From Paramoeba atlantica (lineage: Eukaryota > Discosea), in assembly GCA_977017575.1 (NCBI GenBank), contig CDRNVI010000001.1:246579-310578 (forward strand): DNA of 64,000 bases. Direction: 5' to 3'. Shown in pieces: positions 1 to 10,509 of this stretch. Under the pieces are notes generated by a model, which had not been told where the DNA came from, did no database searches, and worked only from the letters and a program-made list of their open reading frames with translations. The translations under genes were made by a program, and so were the position numbers. The stretch's first letter is position 1, and each line of letters begins with the position of its first letter.

Positions 1-196
1 AATTTTTTTTTTTTTCATATGAATACGATCTCCATGCGAAGCGATCGAAACATGTTAGAACCCAATAAGTAAAACCTATAAATTTACGATTTTGTATGTT
101 GGAGATAATACCTCCTTACACTAAATGGTAAGATTTTCTTGACAAAGAAACTCGCGAAATGCAAAAGTTTTTGTTGAATTATAACGTTATAACGCT
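1..196. other. AT-rich flank without a gene
   Basis: AT-rich sequence with an opening T-run; no coding frame or repeat with another part of the window was recognised before the RNase H stop. Confidence 0.5.
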
Positions 197-624
197 TTAG
201 AACGTTGTTGTTTCTGAATTTAAAAGAGATACATGGCCATGCCTGTCGCTCTCGTTCCCATGGCGTGAGGGTTCATCTGCTATGTTTTTCTCGGAGCAAA
301 TCCAACGGACCTCCTTGAGATAACCAGGTAGGAAAAACACCTGGTATAACCGGCGTAGCCACTCCATAATTAGCGGGGGTCCTGCCTTCCATTTGGACAG
401 CCATGCCACAACGTTCTTATTATCTGATATCAGTGTACAAGCCTTGATTTTTCTTTCCTTTACCAGTTTTAAGCCCATCTCTGCTGCGAATAGCTCCTTA
501 TATGCAATAGGCTTATCTCTGAGCCAGGCCGCAAAATTTCCAGAGCGATACTGAAGACTGCCGCCCTGCAGCCATGCTAGTCCCCACCCCTTCTCGGAAG
601 CATCACAATACAATTCAAAAGCAC
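197..624 (-). CDS. RNase H domain of V3 element
   Basis: About 140 residues that resemble the RNase H of DIRS/VIPER-type retroelements, which removes element RNA after copying. The acidic pattern is visible in order: YCDAS near the start, a glutamate in the FAAEMGLKL helix, an aspartate in LISDN and the final ADEPSR. It follows the RT region on the same strand and joins it in frame when the solo repeat at 626-1010 is left out, with an AG dinucleotide shared at the two edges. The last residues end in a stretch of 29 bases that also occurs at 5546-5574. Confidence 0.8.
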
Positions 625-625
625 T

Positions 626-1010
626 AATAGTCCACGTTTTGAAATTTAGCCGAGGGGCTGTTATGTATTTGCCTGCTGGCCCTTCGGGGCACATAGTTTC
701 TTCGAATTATGATTTGTATTCAGAATTTTACATGGGATGGGTATTTACTATTATCTTATATATCCTTGTTAGGTTGTTATAGGCCGAGGGTTCCGGTGGG
801 GGGGAATCCCGTTAACAACGTGACACATTATTATTGGTTTTATGCAGGCTTTCTTTTGAACTTGTTTGTGCATGTGAATTCTATCTATATATCGTATTAT
901 GTGTTCTTTGCTTTTGGGACGATTTGGAAGTGTGATTATATTAGTCATAGGTATTTACTTATATTTCTTTGTTACTTATAAGTTTCATGGAGCCCCCTCG
1001 GCGTGGATTT
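626..1010 (+). repeat. Solo A-B terminal repeat unit of a YR element
   Basis: Begins AATAGTCCACG and ends CGTGGATTT. It matches the A2-B2 unit at 30236-30671 (reverse) and the solo unit at 35186-35620, with an internal deletion relative to both. In split-direct-repeat elements, recombination between the two A copies would leave such an A-B unit, as a solo LTR is left by an LTR element. It lies inside the V3 RT-RNase H; the 387-bp insertion (with one CT) is a multiple of three and its removal restores that frame. Confidence 0.8.
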
Positions 1011-1012
1011 CT

Positions 1013-3325
1013 GGTTTCTCCCCTCTCCAATTTTCTAGGGGTGTTTGCCTCCACTCTATCGATTAGCGCAATAAGGCTCGAGATGAATTTCTGGGACATC
1101 TGGCATGGTAAATCCCATAAGACTGGCTTAGCTGCCAATCTGCGTGCTCTCCCCTTCAGCCAATACATCACAGTTGGAAATTCGCATTGAGTAATACCTA
1201 ACACTCTAGTTGCCCAGAACAGAGTCCCCAACACTTTCCAGATTAGACGGTGCGTCGGCAAGCGATGCTGTTGCGCTAGTAACTTGAATGCCTCGCGTAA
1301 GTGTTTTAATTTATCAATAAACTGAACCGGCAGTGAGAGTTTCTTTTCCTCTAGATTTACCTCAATGCCTAATACCGTGCCCTTACTGGTGGGCTTCGTG
1401 GTGACCGCAATTTCGGCGCCAACCTGCTTCGCACGTTGCAAAGTTTGGCTCAGGTCATCCTCTACATCCTCCTGGCTGGTTCCAAAACGGTAACAATTGT
1501 CGATAAAAGTCAGTGGATGTGAATTACTAACCGGAAGGTTGTGGATCAAGCTTGTAGCCGCATGACCAATTTTTACCGAAGAATGCCATCCCATGGGCAA
1601 TGTGCCCCAACCATATGTCCTTCCCTTAATGCGAACGGCCAAGTAGGGCAGAACATCTTCTGGAAGCCCAAACTGATGGTACCAATTTCTTCCATCCGTC
1701 TCCCCGAAGAATTTGTTTTCCAGGACCGCCTTTTCAATATCCTGCAAGCTCGCTAACGTTAAAGGGCCTGGGACTATAGATTGTATCTCGTTGAGAGGAA
1801 TCGCATTCAAGATCACACGCATGGTTTTCTTCTTCGGTTTGGGAATCAAAAATGCTGTCATCCATATTTTTGCGGTTCTCCGTGGGATTCTCTTTATTAC
1901 CCCGGACCTCACCATCTCCTCTACGAAAGGTTCCAGCCTCTTCGATTCACCGCGATAACGAGGATCGTAATCCTTCCTCAACAAGCCCTTAAACTTATTC
2001 GCGTCCTGCACGAAACCGAATATTTTCTTTTCTTCTCTCACATCGCTTCCAGTTTTCAGTAGAAGTAGTTCTTCTACATTTACCCGTTTTACATCAATCG
2101 GATCGATTGGCCAGTTCTCTTTTCTGGGATGGTTTCTCTCTCCAAAAAACGTCCTGCGCATAAAACTCGTATAGGTATAGGATACAAAATCACAGAGTAT
2201 CCTCCAAGGAGAGGTGCCGGCACCGACAGGTGCGGCGACGCCAGCTCGCCCGTGGTGCTGAGCCGCGTTTAATGAGGACTCTTCCTGAGCCCTATTCCCA
2301 TACCCGCGTGGCATGAGTAATCGCCCGGGTTCCTTCCCGGCGCCCTGAATCATGTCGTCCGATTTACCTTGTTTGGTATCCTCCATGTGGGACTTTTTCT
2401 TCCCCACAATATTTCTGCGTCTCAGGGGTCTTTTCTTCCCTTCTTTTGTCGCTTCCGCGCCTATGCTCGTGCGATGGGAAACATTCTCACCTAAACTCTT
2501 AAATTTCTTGGGAAAATCATCCTTACCTGGGTAAATAGATAGACTGGTCTCATCATGTCCTTTACCAGTACAATCTCCCGGAAATGTTTCACTAGGTGAT
2601 TTTCCAGAATCGTCTCGAACAGAAACTCTAATAAGGCCCGTTCCATAATTTCCTTGGCTCGGTGTGTGTCGAGAACGCCTACCTTGAATCCCTTTCCTAC
2701 TGGAGCTGTTTCCTTTTGAGGGCTGAGTCTTACCCGAAAGCGGAGGCCGGACTTTAAGGTTATGCGACCCCGGTACGGTTTCTCTTTCCGAGGCGAGCTT
2801 CGTGCATTTTCTTTCGTAGAAAAGGGCCCGCGGGAGAGTTTGATCTTTCTCGAGGCGCCTTAATTCCATGTGCCCCCTTTTAAACCCCCTTGGACGTGGA
2901 TTTTCCTTCGCATATCTCCTTCGCACTCGAGCGCGCCGGCGGTTCTTCCCATCTCTCCTCGCGATGACGTTAGCTTCGTGAAACCTCATCATTTCACGCT
3001 GAGCCTGAAGATATTTCCCCTCGAGGGTATCAGCTCTAAGAGCCTCCTTCCAGTAGTCGCCAAATTTCCGACCCATTCTGTGTTTTATTCGCAAATAATG
3101 TATCACCTCCATAGATGGTTCAATCGAACGCATCGTGATAAACAAACCCGCCCTCGCACGAGAACAGCAATCAGCTAGGTGAGCTGCAATGGTATCAAGC
3201 GCCAGATCTAGACTTACGATATCTCTCGATACTGATGAGGGATCTGCAGAGTGGCCGAAACACTTTCGCACCTCGTGCCTAAGCTTTCCAATAAGATTTT
3301 TCCTATAAAGATCACTGCAAAAACG
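1013..3325 (-). CDS. Reverse transcriptase region of V3 element
   Basis: The frame runs about 770 codons. The first half is basic and low in complexity (many R/K runs) and has no recognised fold. The RT follows: DPRYRGES and IPRRTAKIW before the palm, a motif-A region ETDGRNWYHQF, a motif-B region LPMGW, then a catalytic box FIDN, and a thumb with VLGTLFWATRVLG. The same blocks recur in the copy at 57.4-58.4 kb. RT of DIRS/VIPER-type elements copies the element RNA into DNA, probably in the cytoplasm or nucleus with gag. The last residues at the low-coordinate end come from an inserted repeat, not the element. Start unknown because the 5' end is lost at the LINE junction. Confidence 0.75.
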
Positions 3326-3330
3326 GAGGG

Positions 3331-4984
3331 TGAGGGTCGGTTGAACAGCATTATAAAAAGTGCGGCGGGAGTACGCCAAGGATCTCCTTTGTCCACAATT
3401 TTCTTCTGCGCTTTCCTCCAACCCATTCTTGAAACCCTCGCCTCTGAATTCCCGACTCTACGGATCTATGCCTACATTGACGATATCAGCATTGCGTCAA
3501 CCGAGCCGGAACTTATCGCAAAAGCTTACTTCCGCCTAAGGGAACTGCTGCTCGAGAAACGAGTGGATATGGCCCCTCAAAAGTGTGTCTGGTTCGAAGG
3601 AACACAAAAAATCCCTCTTCCGAATCCATTACAAGGAGCTGGCGTGGCAACTGAAGCACAAGCGATAAAGGTTCTGGGGGCTTTTGTTGGAGAACCAGAC
3701 ATCGTAAGTGAGAAGCTTCTGCAAAAGCTCGAAAAGCACCAAACTATCTTCCGTCGTCTACAGCTTATGGGGGCAAGCAACGTTTCTCTCCTCCTCCTAT
3801 CACGCTGTGTCAACGTGCGCCACAGATATCACATTCGCGTCCACCACCCAGACACATCATTGCACCTTACGCGACAATTCGACTCCAGGGTATCAGATAC
3901 GCTACAGACGTGGTTTGGAGAACTCACAGCAGAACAACTTTCTTGGGCACGCCTTCCCCTCAAAAAAGGCGGGCTTGGACTTACTCCCTCAGAACCTCTT
4001 CGAGAGGCAGCCTACACTCGTTCGAAACTTGCAGCATCGGAGCGACCATCTCACCTTTCAGCTCCCGCCGCTCGTTTAGGCGTAGTGCAGAGCCAACCTC
4101 AACTCAGCCAGCACGCCCCTACGGAGGAAGAAGAAGTCACCGAGGAACTCTACCACAACGACATACGGGACAAATTAATGACAGACAAAACGCAAGCCCA
4201 CATAATACGAGCAGCTAGCTCCAAAGGTAACTATTCATGGCTCACCTCAAATTCTAGACTTGTACCTACGCGACTTTTCAAGTTAGCAGTTATGCCACGC
4301 ATTGGGATTGCACATCCGAGCCTTCCCTCCAATTTACAGTGTCCAGGGTGCCATGCATTACTTACCCCCCGTACAGCGCTCACGCACGTGTCCGGGTGCG
4401 TCAAATGTTCAGGCAATAACGCAACGGCAAAGCACAACAGGATGGTTTGGAATATTTATGAATTATGCATAAAATCAGGTCTGCCCTGTGAGCTGGAACC
4501 CAGACAGTTCTCCACCTATACTTGCGCAAAATGTGGAGCAAGCGTGGATGGCGACGGCAAATCCCATCACCAAAGAACCTGCGGATCCGGATCTTTTTAT
4601 CATTCGGGCCCAGATATCGTGATTCATTGGGCAAGCGGAGATGTATACTACGATTTCACCATCGTCCACGAGCTATCGCAATCAAATGTTGGACGTAGCA
4701 CCGCTCAGCTTTTCCGTGATGCCATAAAACGCAAAGTCTCCAAATACGTGGCGTCTAAGCTTATTCCTAATGAGCAATTCCAATGTGTACCAATGCTCTC
4801 CGGCGGTGCAATGCACAGCAACACCAAAGCGCTTATCACAACCCTGGCTGATGCATGTGGACTCGAACGGGACTTCGTAGTACAGGATTTCACCCTTCGA
4901 CTACAGGAACTTAACGGTTCAGTGGTGATGTCCCAACTCCGCAAATACATAGCCACAACTCAAGTGGACAATACGGCTTTTTAG
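3331..4984 (+). pseudogene. LINE RT C-terminal half plus restriction-like endonuclease
   Basis: The open frame covers about 550 codons of LINE sequence. In order: RT motif AGVRQGSPLS, catalytic YIDD near 3475, thumb with LPLKKGGLGLTP, a CCHC zinc site (CPGC...H..GC..C, 4340-4410) followed by KHN, a second C-x2-C...H...C site (4522-4580), and the endonuclease core GPDIVIHWASGDVYYDFT (4607-4660). This endonuclease nicks the target DNA and its 3' end primes reverse transcription. The 5' half of the RT with motif A and the N-terminal domains are missing, so this copy cannot encode a whole protein. Stop at 4982-4984. Confidence 0.88.
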
Positions 4985-5100
4985 GCACGTGCGAGTTTTT
5001 CGGTAGGCGTTGACTATTGATATAAGAGTTGAAGTTTAGACGACTGAAAGTCTATGAAAAGAAACTGAGATGAATGTTCACAGACTGTGTTTTACTTATC
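3331..5100 (+). mobile_element. Clade-R LINE, 3' half
   Basis: A 5'-truncated non-LTR retrotransposon with restriction-like endonuclease. It starts inside the RT just before the AGVRQGSP motif and runs to the natural C-terminus, followed by about 115 bp of 3' sequence. The best relative in the window is the copy at 29.3-35.2 kb (same YIDD, zinc and endonuclease blocks). The break at the 5' edge joins it directly to the head-on V3 element. No target-site duplication was found. Confidence 0.85.
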
Positions 5101-5106
5101 ATTGAA

Positions 5107-5175
5107 AACCTTTTTGTAAGATCAACCTTTTTGTAAGATCAACCTTTTTGTAAGATCAACCTTTTTGTAAAGATC
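5107..5175 (+). repeat. 17-bp tandem repeat, four units
   Basis: Four head-to-tail copies of AACCTTTTTGTAAGATC, the last with one extra A. It lies just behind the LINE 3' end and may derive from its tail region. No spacers, so not a CRISPR. Confidence 0.9.
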
Positions 5176-5770
5176 AACGAACTTGAATTTGAGATTTTGA
5201 TTCACTTTTTATAAAGAACAGTGACAAAGAACACTACATAAGAAAAAGGTCTGTTTCAAAGTAAACTTCGTAGCCTGACATCTTCGTCTTCTTTTCTTCG
5301 TCTGACGCAAAAATGTTCGAACTTCCAATCTTGCGGCTTGAGGAGGATATCGGTCGACAGGTCGTGACAACTAGGGTCATAACTTCCGAATAATTTTTTC
5401 GGTGAGCTCACCCCTGAAACTCGCAATCCAACTCCTGAGATTTCTCCTTCACCATTAGTGTAGCACGCCATGGGCACGGGGGCTGACCCTCGGACGGTTC
5501 GATGAAAAGACGGTACTCTAGGAGTTTCGAGAACAGGACGATGTGTTGTTGTTTCTGAATTTAAAAGAGATACCTACTTACATTCAGAAATATTTAAATT
5601 CGTAAACAGGTACATTCATCAAATTTAGCATTTCAGAAACACCAACAAAACAAAATCGTTGATTTTTTACATATAAAAAATCCTTTTATGAATAAAATAT
5701 CTTTTTTTTTTTCGAAAATAACTAGGGAAGGATAACACAATATTAGATGACCGGTCTATTATCGTGCCCT
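5176..5770. other. Non-coding stretch between LINE and V1 element
   Basis: No recognisable gene. A 73-codon minus-strand frame at 5256-5477 has no family resemblance I can name and is probably chance. The segment includes 29 bases (5546-5574) identical to 204-232 in the V3 RNase H tail, here in the same orientation, and an AT-rich part at 5580-5740 that is likely the 3' untranslated part of the minus-strand V1 element. Confidence 0.5.
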
Positions 5771-7390
5771 TTACATCACACACTTTTCAATCTGTTTAAT
5801 GTCAACTTCTTTACCCCGACTTATATGATCGGCCGGATTGTTCAACGTAGACACATATCTCGCCTCGAAACAAATCCCACGTTTCTCAGTGTCTCGTATT
5901 ATTTCTTTCAATTCCTTTGACACTCCTTCTGACTTCGATAATCTCCTGTTCAACGCTGCCTTACAGGAGGTGTTATCCACGAAGATATCCAAGCACGTTC
6001 CTTTGGGGGAGTGCATAGCAAACTTTTTAATAGCCAAGCGGACCGCCATCGCTTCGGCCCGATTCACTTCATACTTAAAATTTTTCGGCCATGCCTCACC
6101 AGTAATTAATACCTCCCCAGAATCAAGGTAAATGATGGCCCCCCATCCCTTCGCAGAAGCATCCGTGTATAACTTGTGGTGGTGAGGAACGGTGTCAGGA
6201 TGAGGAGGCGGGGGTCGGGGAAGATTGCATATCAATTCATTTCGCCATTCGGTAAGTGTAGAACGAGTAACTACCGGAAGATCAACTGGCTTGTCGATCA
6301 AATACGGACAGCGATTTAATAAGTTGATCCTACGCTGCGCGACTTTCATCGCGAAATAAAAGCGTGGCATATTGAGCCGCAAGACTGCAGATCCATACAG
6401 AAGACGCCCCACCGCCGCCTCAAGATCACCAAAAGACAATTTATGAAATTTGTCTTTTTGCAGTTTACTGACCACTCTCGGTCCCAGGCAGACCGTATGA
6501 GTGTCGTGGTCGAAAGCCACCCCATTGAAAACATACTTCAAAGCATGGGGCTGTCCGGCGTCTTTAAAGAGGCCGTTTGCTTTGGAACACCGCTCGTCAA
6601 TAAAGCGAGCGTATTCGACGGCATCGTTCGCTGTCCCCGAAAAACGAACTCCGTCGACGTAAACGTCAGTGGCACCTCTGTGAAACGAGAAACGCTCCTG
6701 ACACACCGACCTCTCGCCGGCAATTGCGGCGGTAACAGTGTGCATGATTTCTGGTGCGCAGCGATGACCCATGGGAAGAACGTTCATCTCGAAAACTTCG
6801 CCCAATGTCGATCGAAATCTAAACTTGGGCCGTGCCTTCAAGGGAATACTAATTTGGTAAAAACCACAAGTGAAGTCGCGCTTCACTGCCATAGCATCAT
6901 GTGCTTTGTGTAGATATTTGGATGGGTGATACAGCGCAACTTCCGGTTCATAATTTAAAAGCCTGTTGTTGTCATCTCGTGTCCAGGATATAAACCTGCG
7001 GCGTTGATTACCTTCATCGTCGGTTTCAACCACTGTAAAGGGGATCATATATTGCATGGATGGTCTTTTGAGTAGGTCCTTCCCCGAAACCTTGCTGATA
7101 ACGCCGGCGTCCTAAAGTAGACGTATGTCTTCCTCGGGCAAAGAACCACGTACCGAAGGCTCGGGGTACGAGCCTGTAGAAACCCATAAAAGTTCATTTA
7201 GTACCTTGCGAAAACGTGTGGCTGCCGCAGGATTTAACCATTCCTTCACTTTGTCCAATTTAATCACCGGGATTGACTTTTTCACATGGAGGGGTAGACT
7301 CATATCCTTCGGTATAGCGAGCCGCGAGCTACGGCGGGCACATATAACGGAGTGCCTACGGAGATAGGGGACTTCGTGAAAACACTTTGT
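5771..7390 (-). pseudogene. RT-RNase H region of V1 element
   Basis: The RT begins with the lineage-typical SLPLHVKK block and continues with ISWTRDDNNRLL, the motif-A region KRDFTCGFYQ, the motif-B region LPMGHRCAPEIMHT, a catalytic box YVDG and the block KYVFNGVAF. RNase H follows with YTDASAKGWG, an NRAEA helix, FVDNTS and NPADHISR. The order and motifs match the copy at 14733-16377. The region is broken about once and is otherwise well kept. It belongs with the YR upstream, whose coding sequence its frame overlaps. Confidence 0.82.
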
Positions 7391-7404
7391 AACATGAGAG
7401 GTTG

Positions 7405-8526
7405 TTAAAGTACCGGAAGGAGTGCAGACACTCGTTGTGTCCCGAGGGCCCGTGCCGTTGTAACGCTGTTTGCATTGTATCTGAGCAGTGATTCTATGTT
7501 CTGGTGTTTTGTTAGGTTTTGAACCTCCTGCGTGCGCAAATTTCCGAGAGAGATTTCGTGAAACAGATGAGTGATTGCCCCCCTTTTGATAGAGTGCGTC
7601 CCGTACCCCTGACCGAGTATTGATCGTATTTGATGGTCCATCTCGCGGACTGTCGTGTAACAGAGTCGTTGCCCGGGGTTCATGCTTTGGATATGCTGCG
7701 CGAGTTCTGGCGTTCCTGGCCCAGTTACAATGGCGTAAAGGTGTGGTCGAAAAGGGTTTAGGCGTGTGGTCTTTGTCCCCCTCCCCCAATAAATTATCAC
7801 TTCGCAGCTTGTTACACTCACGAACTGTTCTCTTCTTAAATCCGCGGTCTCGGTCCAACGCGCCGCTGCCTTCCAGCATAGGAGGCAACACATGCTCTCC
7901 TTCGGATTCAAGTGTCGGCGTAGCTTTTGTAGAAGAATGGGGTTGACGGGCTGCATTTGGCGCGTGGGCTCTAGCCCCCCCTGTGCTTGCAGGGCCTTTA
8001 TATATAGTTCTAAGGGAGTCGACTCTTCCCCCATTAACTGAAATAAAGTTCGCAAACCTCCTGCGTAACCCATTCTCGTCGAGCTGGCTAGAGGCAGCGA
8101 ATGTAGGAAGAGAACCGCGTTTGTGGAATTTGAAGGAACACCCTTTGCCGCGCAGTACTGCTGCATACGTAGCCAAATTCGCTCCCTGTTGGCCCATGTG
8201 GTCGTGGCCCACATCGGTTCGAGAGCGTCGCTCAGTTGTAGTGTGCGTGGGTCGTTCGGAGGAAGGCGAAGGATGGCTTGGAGAATGGCGTTGCGGTCTG
8301 CGGCGGGTTTTTCTCCTGCGGACTGGTTTAGTGCGCGTATGGGAAGGGACCGACTTCGCGGAGGACGAGTGGAAACAACATGAGGAAGGGGAGGATTGGA
8401 AGAAAGAGGGGGTCGAGGACGCCTCACCGGAGAGTCTCGTCGGGGTAAGCGCGTTTGTAAGGTTGGAGCGGTAGGAGCCCTTTGCCGCCTGAGGCAAGGG
8501 GCACGAGTAATAGGGGTGGGGGGCAT
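7405..8526 (-). CDS. Tyrosine recombinase of V1 element
   Basis: A 373-codon frame whose C-terminal two thirds are a tyrosine recombinase, the enzyme that joins circular element DNA to the genome through a covalent 3'-phosphotyrosine. The catalytic set is visible: the first arginine in ARWTETADL, HxxR in THSIKRGA, a later histidine in LTKHQ and the tyrosine in SLLRYN. The N-terminal SAM-like part contains WANRERIWLRMQQYC and TRMGYAGGL. The first ~80 residues are rich in R, P and S. A second open frame of 523 codons (7112-8683) overlaps the whole gene and runs into the RT. The overlap phase is the same as in the other V1 and V2 copies. Confidence 0.88.
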   Translation of the reverse strand: MPPTPITRAPCLRRQRAPTAPTLQTRLPRRDSPVRRPRPPLSSNPPLPHVVSTRPPRSRSLPIRALNQSAGEKPAADRNAILQAILRLPPNDPRTLQLSDALEPMWATTTWANRERIWLRMQQYCAAKGVPSNSTNAVLFLHSLPLASSTRMGYAGGLRTLFQLMGEESTPLELYIKALQAQGGLEPTRQMQPVNPILLQKLRRHLNPKESMCCLLCWKAAARWTETADLRREQFVSVTSCEVIIYWGRGTKTTRLNPFRPHLYAIVTGPGTPELAQHIQSMNPGQRLCYTTVREMDHQIRSILGQGYGTHSIKRGAITHLFHEISLGNLRTQEVQNLTKHQNIESLLRYNANSVTTARALGTQRVSALLPVL

Positions 8527-8529
8527 TCC

Positions 8530-9524
8530 CTAGTGGGAACCCCGTGTTGAGCCGGCGTAACGGACGGCGCCGCCCGCCACCCCTCCGCGAAAATCCTGAT
8601 TCGTCGGATGGGAGGGACGAAACTGGTGCTGAGCCTGAGCCATCTGCGGGCAGTCCGCACGAATGTGGCCCGGCTGGTGACACGAGAAGCAGAAAGGCCG
8701 ACGACGGGAGGATCGAACTTGGGGACGACCTCGGAGTTGTTCGTCGAGAACGAGTTGCCCATAACGATCCTTCGGATCATCATCACGATGCAGTCGCTGT
8801 TGCACGCGTTCGACAGCAACACCCGCAGCGGCCCAGTAGGGATTGCGGAGTTCCTCGATTATGAGTTCTGCCACAGCAAGGTTATGTTTCTCCATCCAAC
8901 CCTCCGTCAGGCGAGCAGCGTAGATCCATTCGATAAGGATCTTGAATAAACGGTCCCGCTGCGGTGGCGGGTTGAATCGAACCCCTAGCTGCGGCGCCTC
9001 CCGCAACTCACGGATGAGGTCTCGGGGCTTGAACAAATCCTCCGTGTCGATCCACGGTTGCCACGTAACCGGGTCGTAGGGGGAGAAGCTTTTGGGGTCT
9101 GTAATACGTACTCGTTCAAAGGGCGGGATTAAAGATTGGATCGAATAGCACGGTCTACATGGTCGAGATTAAGGTCTTCATAACGCTGAGGGGAGCGGGA
9201 AGGCTCAACTTGGTCAGGGTTGAGCGTGCTCTGCCGCCGTGGGGGAACATCTCCCGAGTTCTGGGGGGCCGTTAGGGGGTCAGGGTAAGGGCTGGGGTAA
9301 GGAGAAGGGTGTACTGTGCGTCGGTTTCGGCCAGAATAGCGCAGCGAAGGAACCGCGAAAGAGTCTACTGGCGAAGCTGGATCAGGACGAGGTGGTCGCC
9401 CAGCTGGACAAGACAAGGAACGGCGTTTGTCGGGGTCCAAAGGGGAGAGAGGACGTGTTCGCTTAGGGCTGCGGTCTCGCTCATGTCCTGGGTTCGCCGG
9501 CACGCGAAGTCGCTGGGAACGCAT
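8530..9524 (-). pseudogene. Gag-like region with CCHC knuckle, V1 element
   Basis: The downstream part carries one CCHC zinc knuckle (CFSCHQPGHIRADC, about 8660-8700), which binds element RNA in gag proteins. A helical block before it (RDLIRELREAPQLG, WIYAARLTEGWMEKHNLAVA) matches the gag at 12528-13583. The upstream part is rich in P, R and S (RSPKRTRPLSP) and resembles no known fold. The gag frame is broken about once or more, but all parts are recognisable. It lies just upstream of YR, as in VIPER. Confidence 0.75.
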
Positions 9525-9540
9525 GGTAACAAAAAACGCG

Positions 9541-9726
9541 TAAAGGAAAAAGATTCTACAAGTAAGTAATCAGTAAATATGTAAATTTTCAGAATACATA
9601 TTGTAGCTTTTATACATGATTCAATTACAACCTCCTTTCGGGGAAAAGAACAATGAAAATTATAACCCCCTTCCGGGGCATTTGACCCGATATTAGCCCC
9701 TCGGTTAAATTTCCATGCGTAGACTT
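9541..9726 (-). repeat. A1 terminal repeat of the V1 element
   Basis: Untranslated leader upstream of gag on the minus strand, beginning AAGTCTACG directly after CTAG. It contains a short G/C hairpin (GCCCCGGAAGGGG) of the kind seen in every A repeat in this window (GGCCCTTCGGGGC, GGCCCCACGGGGC). No second A copy remains in this element. Confidence 0.65.
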
Positions 9727-9730
9727 CTAG

Positions 9731-10496
9731 TAAAAACCACAACTGAGGTCTCTCTTAACTGCATACTGTTGTTGTACGGCGGGCATATACATCGTGGGGT
9801 GTCCTATTGGTACGTCAGCTTTATATGCATCCTCAATAGCAGCATTATGTTCTTTAGGCCAACAAATAAATCGCCTACGTAATCCAGTGTCGCGTTCTTC
9901 GACGTTCGTAAAAGGGTGTACGATTCCTTTGGTCGGATATTTGTGCAATGTTTGGTCATTTACTCTTTCCAGGACATCAACATCGATCAAGATGCATACG
10001 TCTTTCTTGCTCAGACATGTGGGAGATACGAGAGGTATAGTGGTGATTGGTGCATCGTTCGTTGGGTTAATAAGTAGTTCCCACACTTGTGTGAAGCGTT
10101 CTCGCGTAGGCGCATTCATCAAAGAAGTTAAACGTTCCAGGTACAGCGGCGGTACATGTTTCGCGTGGATAGGTAGCGTCTGCATCTGCTCCGCCGTAGG
10201 GCGGCATGTTCGGCGAAACATTCTGGTTATCGTACGTCGAATACCGTACTGCATTTTCTCCGTGATTCCGATCCACCCACCTTGGTATTCGAGCGTCTTA
10301 GATTTCATAGGAGTTTGGTCAGCTTCTGACTTCCCAGTGCCAGTGCCGTAGTCTCGTTCATACCTGCATAGCGCATAAGGGTTGACAATTGTTTGTGTTT
10401 GGCCAGCTGCATGACTTGCGGCATAGTTATGGAGCCTTTGGCGACTTGCCTCATCAGGTATTGGACTGATCCATGCTTGAGGGAGTGGGAATCCAT
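9731..10496 (-). mobile_element. YR retroelement fragment, lineage V1 (YR end and RT start)
   Basis: The minus strand codes for the last part of a YR (helix with LAKHKQLSTLMRYAG, ALALGSQKLTKLL, 10305-10496) and then the start of an RT (FTNVEERDTGLRRRF, ICWPKEHN, KRDLSCGFY, 9731-10308). The RT is cut by the V1 element that ends at 9726. At the other side it abuts a clade-R LINE near 10505. This fossil is older than the element that entered it. Its sequence is closer to the copy at 50.9-51.9 kb (ICWPKHQN) than to the 12-kb copy. Confidence 0.8.
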
Positions 10497-10509
10497 GCTT
10501 GAGGGAGAG

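Larger units (their letters stand above)
197..3330 (-). mobile_element. YR retroelement fossil, lineage V3 (RT-RNase H end)
   Basis: This is the 3' part of a tyrosine-recombinase retroelement of the lineage called V3 here. It contains an RT region and an RNase H region on the minus strand, separated only by a solo terminal-repeat unit inserted at 626-1010. The closest relative in the window is the plus-strand copy at 55531-58362, which shares the RT block around DPRYRGES, IPRR and NAIPLN. No gag or YR part is visible: at the 5' side it abuts a truncated LINE near 3330. It is broken by the insertion and by loss of its 5' half. The inserted repeat is almost identical to copies at 30 and 35 kb, so that insertion is young. 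Confidence 0.8.
5576..9726 (-). mobile_element. YR retroelement fossil, lineage V1, nearly full length
   Basis: A minus-strand VIPER-type element with parts in the order A repeat (9541-9726), gag (8530-9524), YR (7405-8526) and RT-RNase H (5771-7390). Its 5' end reads AAGTCTACG next to CTAG, the same terminus as the complete copy at 12341. It inserted into the RT of another V1 fragment (9731-10496). The expected B1-A2-B2 array downstream of RNase H is not found, so the 3' end is lost near 5575. It is broken, with a few breaks in gag and in the RT region; YR is open. Confidence 0.85.

Noticed and set aside
5107-5175. Short regular repeats that might suggest a CRISPR array
   Set aside because: The 17-bp units are head to tail without spacers, in a eukaryotic transposon setting.
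5256-5477. 73-codon frame that might be a small host gene
   Set aside because: No family resemblance, no copy elsewhere in the window and flanked by element debris.
8960-8985. GGTTCGATTCA-like B box on the minus strand suggesting a tRNA
   Set aside because: It lies inside the V1 gag coding region and no cloverleaf can be drawn around it.
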